From JASFEQ01 sp050122535 (GTDB taxonomy: Bacteria > Desulfobacterota > DSM-4660 > Desulfatiglandales > HGW-15), in NCBI GenBank assembly GCA_050122535.1, contig JASFIT010000217.1:1-7843 (forward strand): a stretch of DNA of 7,843 nucleotides. Reading direction: 5' to 3'. The translations under genes and the position numbers were made by a program. Positions 5,731 through 7,843 of the stretch are shown here, one piece after another (the first letter of the stretch is position 1; every line of letters starts with the position of its first letter). The notes under the pieces are model-generated. The model saw only the letters and a program-made list of their open reading frames with translations, was not told where the DNA came from and did no database searches.

Positions 5731-6251
5731 AATATTAGCCCACAAATTGAGGTTCTCGAATCGACTCAATATAGCAGATATTGTTTGTTGAAGTCTAATA
5801 AAGAGGTTTTTGAACAGCATTTCATGGGTTGGGTGAGTCAAAGCCAGATCATTTGAGACTTTGTGACGTTTTGTCATTTCCCTGGATTCCCCTTCGACCT
5901 CGCTCAGGACCGTAAGTGAAATCGAACGGTGAGCCTGTCGAACGGCCTGTCGAACCATGGGTCTCGCCCAACCCCGTATCAAGCCTGCCCCTGTGAAAAC
6001 AGGGGTACGGGGCAGGCTTGCGGGGCTCGCCTGGAGTGACAGTTTTGTCGCATTGCGGCACAGTCTCTTTGGCCCCGGCTAATTTTGTAGGATGTAGTTC
6101 TTTTCAGGGATGCTCAGAAGTCTCTGTCAATCTCATTGAGATGGCGGCCCGAAGTCGGGCAGACATGGGCAGATGGGGCTCTCGCCTATTGCCAGGCTCT
6201 GAAAGCATTCTGAAATGGTTTGGGTAGGGATAAGGGGGAAAGGACTGTTTC
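5731..6251. other. Gap upstream of the response regulator, mostly palindromic repeats
   Basis: Bases 5731-5870 should hold the regulator's promoter. TATATT (5773-5768, minus strand) is a fair -10, but the best -35 (TTAGAC, 19 nt upstream) is poor. Bases 5868-6049 are a nested palindromic element. Bases 6050-6251 lie beyond the DUF3047 stop and contain small hairpins (ATCTC-ATT-GAGAT near 6131, GCCCG-AAGT-CGGGC near 6148) without T tracts. A plus-strand open frame at 6018-6227 begins inside the repeat and has no family-like features, so I do not call it. Confidence 0.6.
5868..6049. mobile_element. Composite nested palindromic element (MITE-like)
   Basis: The element has no coding capacity. 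Outer ends TGTCA (5872-5876) and TGACA (6037-6041) are inverted. Within them are a TTCGAC...GTCGAA palindromic block (5893-5954, with the phrase GAGCCTGTCGAA) and a perfect 12-bp inverted repeat CAAGCCTGCCCC (5980-5991) / GGGGCAGGCTTG (6009-6020). The loop of the latter carries an alternative stem CCCCTGT/ACAGGGG. GTTTTGTC occurs at both edges (5868-5875 and 6042-6049) and may be a target duplication. The TTCGACAGGCTCA-like phrase resembles a palindromic repeat common in many bacterial genomes, from general knowledge. Confidence 0.55.
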
Positions 6252-6911
6252 TCACTGCTTCTTGAAGACCACATCTGCAAAATAGCTCTCTGCAGAGGTG
6301 TCGGTATGCTGAGAATTTATCTGAAGTCTCATGCCAACCACAGGGGGTGGTTCACGGTCAAAGAGCTTCTTGTAATCTTGGTAAGCATTTCGGGTCTCTG
6401 TAATCCATTTGCCCGTTTCCATATCTCCTGAGCGGAGCACAATAGCCTTGATAGTTACAAAGGGCGGGGCCAGGACATCTTCCATCGATCCCTGTGGTGC
6501 GGTTGAATCCCAAATATACACGATGACCTTTGCATCAGAAAAGGCGAGAAAGAGCTGGGCGGCCTGGTCATCGGCCTTTGGTGTTCTAAAATCTGCGCCT
6601 TGAGGCAGTTTGGTTACCTTCCACTTCCAGGATAGGACAGGATAATTCCGGGTATTCACCTTGACCAGTTTCTGAAAAGCAAATGAGTTGTCCGCGCTCC
6701 GCAGGTGTACAGCATGGATATTCCCGTCCTTTATAATGTCAAAGTCTGCCTTGCCTGATTTCGCTTTGAGTTGCCAGCCCAACGGTATTCCATTTTTGTC
6801 AACACCGGAGGAAAAATCAGCGACAACGACACGCTCCGTTGCCCAAGCGGGAGCAGTGGTGAAGAATAGGATGGAGATCAAGAAGATCTTTAGCAGACCC
6901 GAAAGTGACAT
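6252..6911 (-). CDS. Secreted DUF3047 family protein
   Basis: Function unknown. The ATG (6909-6911) has a full AGGAGG Shine-Dalgarno 6 nt upstream. The 219 residues begin with a signal peptide (MSLSGLLKIFLISILFFTTAPAWA, cleavage after Ala24), so the protein is probably periplasmic. The mature part has the DUF3047 pattern: VVADFSSG...GIPLGWQ near the start, LSWKWKV followed by LPQGADF (93-108), a KADDQAAQLFLAF block (112-124), a G-W..E.RN..DY segment (167-180), and a C-terminal MRLQINSQHTDTSAESYFAD (194-213). The family is predicted to be beta-rich and carbohydrate-binding-like, from general knowledge. It stands alone, preceded by a structured leader with its own promoter and a terminator, which suggests regulation at the level of transcription elongation. 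Confidence 0.88.
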   Translation of the reverse strand: MSLSGLLKIFLISILFFTTAPAWATERVVVADFSSGVDKNGIPLGWQLKAKSGKADFDIIKDGNIHAVHLRSADNSFAFQKLVKVNTRNYPVLSWKWKVTKLPQGADFRTPKADDQAAQLFLAFSDAKVIVYIWDSTAPQGSMEDVLAPPFVTIKAIVLRSGDMETGKWITETRNAYQDYKKLFDREPPPVVGMRLQINSQHTDTSAESYFADVVFKKQ

Positions 6912-6930
6912 CTAACGCCTCCTAATAAAC

Positions 6931-6966
6931 AAAAAAATCCCTACCTGTGAGTTGACCAGGCAGGGG
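6931..6966 (-). terminator. Intrinsic terminator/attenuator just before the DUF3047 gene
   Basis: On the minus strand CCCTGCCTG (6965-6957) pairs with CAGGTAGGG (6947-6939), nine pairs with one G-U, around a 9-nt loop. A and then seven U follow (6938-6931). The U tract ends 7 nt before the AGGAGG of the DUF3047 gene. A terminator this close upstream of a gene is typical of attenuators and riboswitches, or marks the end of a small RNA. Confidence 0.85.
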
Positions 6967-7090
6967 CCTCAAGTCTTATCTAAATTTAGTATAAGGTCTA
7001 AATTTGAGTGGACAGTGGATTTGGAATCCACGACCCCTAGTCTAACGATTTATATTCCGACAGTTAACCTGACAACAAATTTCTAACCTA
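6931..7090 (-). ncRNA. Structured leader RNA (attenuator, riboswitch-like or small RNA)
   Basis: Transcription from the promoter at 7095-7124 would yield about 160 nt up to the terminator. Predicted by eye: a closing stem P1 AGGGGTC (7038-7032) with GGCCCCT (6968-6962), seven pairs with one G-U; hairpin P2 GTGGATTCCAAATCCAC (7031-7015); and arm P3 CTCAA (7008-7004) with TTGAG (6972-6968), topped by CTTAT/ATAAG (6995-6991 with 6979-6975). P1 uses bases 6962-6965 of the terminator's left arm, so P1 and the terminator exclude each other. I recognise no known riboswitch consensus and no T-box motif. Confidence 0.45.
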
Positions 7091-7094
7091 GAAA

Positions 7095-7124
7095 ATCATA
7101 TAAGGAAGCTGCCCGGCGTGTCAA
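7095..7124 (-). promoter_or_regulatory. Strong sigma-70-type promoter for the DUF3047 leader
   Basis: TTGACA (7124-7119), a perfect -35, is followed after 18 nt by TATGAT (7100-7095); TATATG at 16 nt is an alternative. The -35 lies inside the loop of the inverted repeat at 7108-7141. Transcription would start near 7088. The surrounding CTTGACACG is identical to that of the promoter at 7577-7606. Confidence 0.6.
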
Positions 7125-7141
7125 GGAGAAAAACGGGCAGC
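7108..7141 (-). terminator. Inverted repeat after the DUF4156 gene, probable terminator
   Basis: GCTGCCCG (7108-7115) and CGGGCAGC (7134-7141) form a perfect 8-bp stem 7 bp beyond the DUF4156 stop codon. The 18-nt loop is large. On the minus strand TTCCTTAT follows, a moderate U-rich tail. Position favours a terminator; the loop also carries the -35 of the next promoter. Confidence 0.5.
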
Positions 7142-7148
7142 GTTAAAA

Positions 7149-7532
7149 TCACTTGGCAGATTTGCGGCAGTCGTAAGCGATGCCATGGGCACAAGGCCTC
7201 TCCTCAGTGGTCTCTCCGGTCCATACAATGTGTGTTGCACCCAGTGCCCCAGCCTTCTGCAAGGCTTCATATCTTGCCTTGGTAATCTGCATTTCCCGAT
7301 ACTTGTCAGCGCGCCGCCAATCCGTCGTGTAACGTTCATAATCGCACCCTTCCACTTCACCGAGATATTCGCAATTCTCCACCATTTTCATGTCCACCCT
7401 TTTGACCTCGGCACCAGCTTGAGGAACGTGAACGTGGGATGAACAAGCATTCAGTCCGGCGAATACTGTTGCTATGAAGGCCAATAGTAATAACGGGAAA
7501 TGGGCGATGCTTAAAAGGGTTCCCATACGCAT
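7149..7532 (-). CDS. DUF4156-type lipoprotein, 127 aa
   Basis: Small envelope lipoprotein of unknown function. The N-terminus is a hydrophobic signal ending in the lipobox Leu27-Asn28-Ala29-Cys30, followed by Ser-Ser, which suggests the outer membrane. The mature region has the DUF4156 pattern: AGAEVKRVD (39-47), the pair NCEYLGEVEG (53-62), then a helical stretch and ALGATHIVW (96-104), as in E. coli YjeI-like proteins. Four cysteines in the mature part besides the lipidated one (54, 63, 114, 122) could form disulfides. Two start codons, 7532 and 7526, fit the signal; neither has a good Shine-Dalgarno, so the start is uncertain by two codons. A strong promoter lies 45 nt upstream. Confidence 0.75.
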   Translation of the reverse strand: MRMGTLLSIAHFPLLLLAFIATVFAGLNACSSHVHVPQAGAEVKRVDMKMVENCEYLGEVEGCDYERYTTDWRRADKYREMQITKARYEALQKAGALGATHIVWTGETTEERPCAHGIAYDCRKSAK

Positions 7533-7576
7533 AGGTAATTACGGAGTTGTGGCAAAAATAGTTTTTTATGGTTCAA

Positions 7577-7606
7577 ACTATAGGAAAAATGTGATTGTCG
7601 TGTCAA
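7577..7606 (-). promoter_or_regulatory. Strong sigma-70-type promoter for the DUF4156 gene
   Basis: TTGACA (7606-7601) and TATAGT (7582-7577) are 18 nt apart, both close to consensus. Transcription would start near 7570, giving a leader of about 38 nt. It shares CTTGACACG with the promoter at 7095-7124. Confidence 0.65.
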
Positions 7607-7612
7607 GTAAGG

Positions 7613-7638
7613 GTGTCCTGCTCTTCAGAGCGGGGACG
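7613..7638. repeat. Palindromic interspersed repeat, copy 2 of 2
   Basis: GTCC, GCTCT, AGAGC and GGAC pair as a hairpin at 7615-7637 with small internal bulges. Bases 7622-7638 are identical to 3279-3295. It lies between the solute-binding protein stop and the DUF4156 promoter. No T tract follows on the minus strand (ACACCCTTAC), so it is read as a repeat more than as a terminator. Confidence 0.6.
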
Positions 7639-7692
7639 CTTTAATTACTTGGACGCAATTCGTCACTTATGAAGATTCATCGACTATCTGGA

Positions 7693-7843
7693 CTAAGGCA
7701 GCTTTCTTAACCAGGACCCATTTTCAAACCAGCGCTCCCTCAACTCCTCCAGCTCGCCACTGCCCTCAAAGGCTCCCAGGAAGTTCTCTACCAGATTGAT
7801 CAGCAGTGGGTCGTTGGCAGGCAGTGCAATACCGATGGGCTCA
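7693..7843 (-). CDS. C-terminal end of a family 3 periplasmic solute-binding protein (partial)
   Basis: An open frame enters from the right edge and ends at TAG (7693-7695), giving 49 residues from EPIGIALP to SWLRKLP. The pattern (P-I-G-IAL, then N-DPLL-NLVENFL, then GSGELEELRERWF) is the typical last part of SBP_bac_3 proteins, which bind amino acids or similar small polar solutes for ABC importers. The stop comes soon after the domain, so nothing is fused at the C-terminus. The N-terminal part, signal peptide and partner genes are outside the window, so substrate and gene name cannot be given. Confidence 0.8.
   Translation of the reverse strand, partial: EPIGIALPANDPLLINLVENFLGAFEGSGELEELRERWFENGSWLRKLP

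Noticed and set aside
5731..5982. N-terminal extension of the response regulator by 84 residues.
   Set aside because: It translates palindromic repeat sequence and intergenic DNA, while MRILLVEDD at 5730 is the usual start of OmpR-family regulators.
6125..6130. TTGACA on the minus strand as a promoter for the response regulator.
   Set aside because: No -10-like hexamer occurs at 16-18 nt, and about 400 bp with a palindromic element separate it from the gene.
6018..6227. Plus-strand open frame of 69 codons in the gap upstream of the regulator.
   Set aside because: It begins within the nested palindromic element, has no convincing ribosome-binding site, and its composition looks non-coding.
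6962..7038. A 77-nt segment with 7-bp closing stem and a 5-bp stem/7-nt loop arm (GTGGA-TTCCAAA-TCCAC) resembling a tRNA with a Trp (CCA) or, on the other strand, Pro-like anticodon or T arm.
   Set aside because: It lacks a D arm with GG, lacks the TTCRANY T loop on either strand, has an AT-rich long third arm and no CCA end. It is better explained as the leader structure of the DUF3047 gene.

Overview
The window looks like chromosomal DNA of a Gram-negative bacterium, most plausibly a member of the Desulfobacterota (former Deltaproteobacteria). The grounds are outer-membrane-type lipoproteins, a periplasmic HtrA protease, a DUF3047 periplasmic protein, moderate GC, and gaps filled with heptanucleotide repeats and nested palindromes. 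No rRNA or universal marker is present, so the taxonomic call is an inference.

Layout. All but one of the genes are on the minus strand. Read in the direction of transcription (right to left) they are: the C-terminal end of a family 3 solute-binding protein (7693-7842, cut by the window edge); a DUF4156-type lipoprotein (7149-7532); a secreted DUF3047 protein (6252-6911); an OmpR-family response regulator (5053-5730); its overlapping histidine kinase (3651-5075); a DegP/HtrA protease with two PDZ domains (1765-3210); and, after a plus-strand lipoprotein of unknown function (1215-1688), a membrane-anchored or secreted orphan protein (151-747).

How the genes work together. The regulator, kinase and HtrA protease form a plausible envelope-stress module, as with CpxAR/DegP, CssRS/HtrA and CiaRH/HtrA. 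Between kinase and protease lies an exact 10-bp direct repeat with 11-bp period next to a possible -10 element. That is the geometry expected of an OmpR-family operator, so the regulator may control the protease. The other genes all encode exported or envelope proteins but share no recognisable pathway.

Non-coding content is unusually rich. The DUF3047 gene has a long leader (about 7090-6912) with a near-consensus promoter, a predicted three-way junction, and a strong intrinsic terminator ending 7 nt before the Shine-Dalgarno. The junction's closing stem overlaps one terminator arm, so this looks like an attenuator, an uncharacterised riboswitch-like element or a small RNA. The kinase-protease gap (3211-3650) and the gap upstream of the regulator (5731-6251) are packed with palindromes that seem to have inserted into one another. 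There are no CRISPR arrays, tRNAs, intact insertion sequences or recognisable phage genes.
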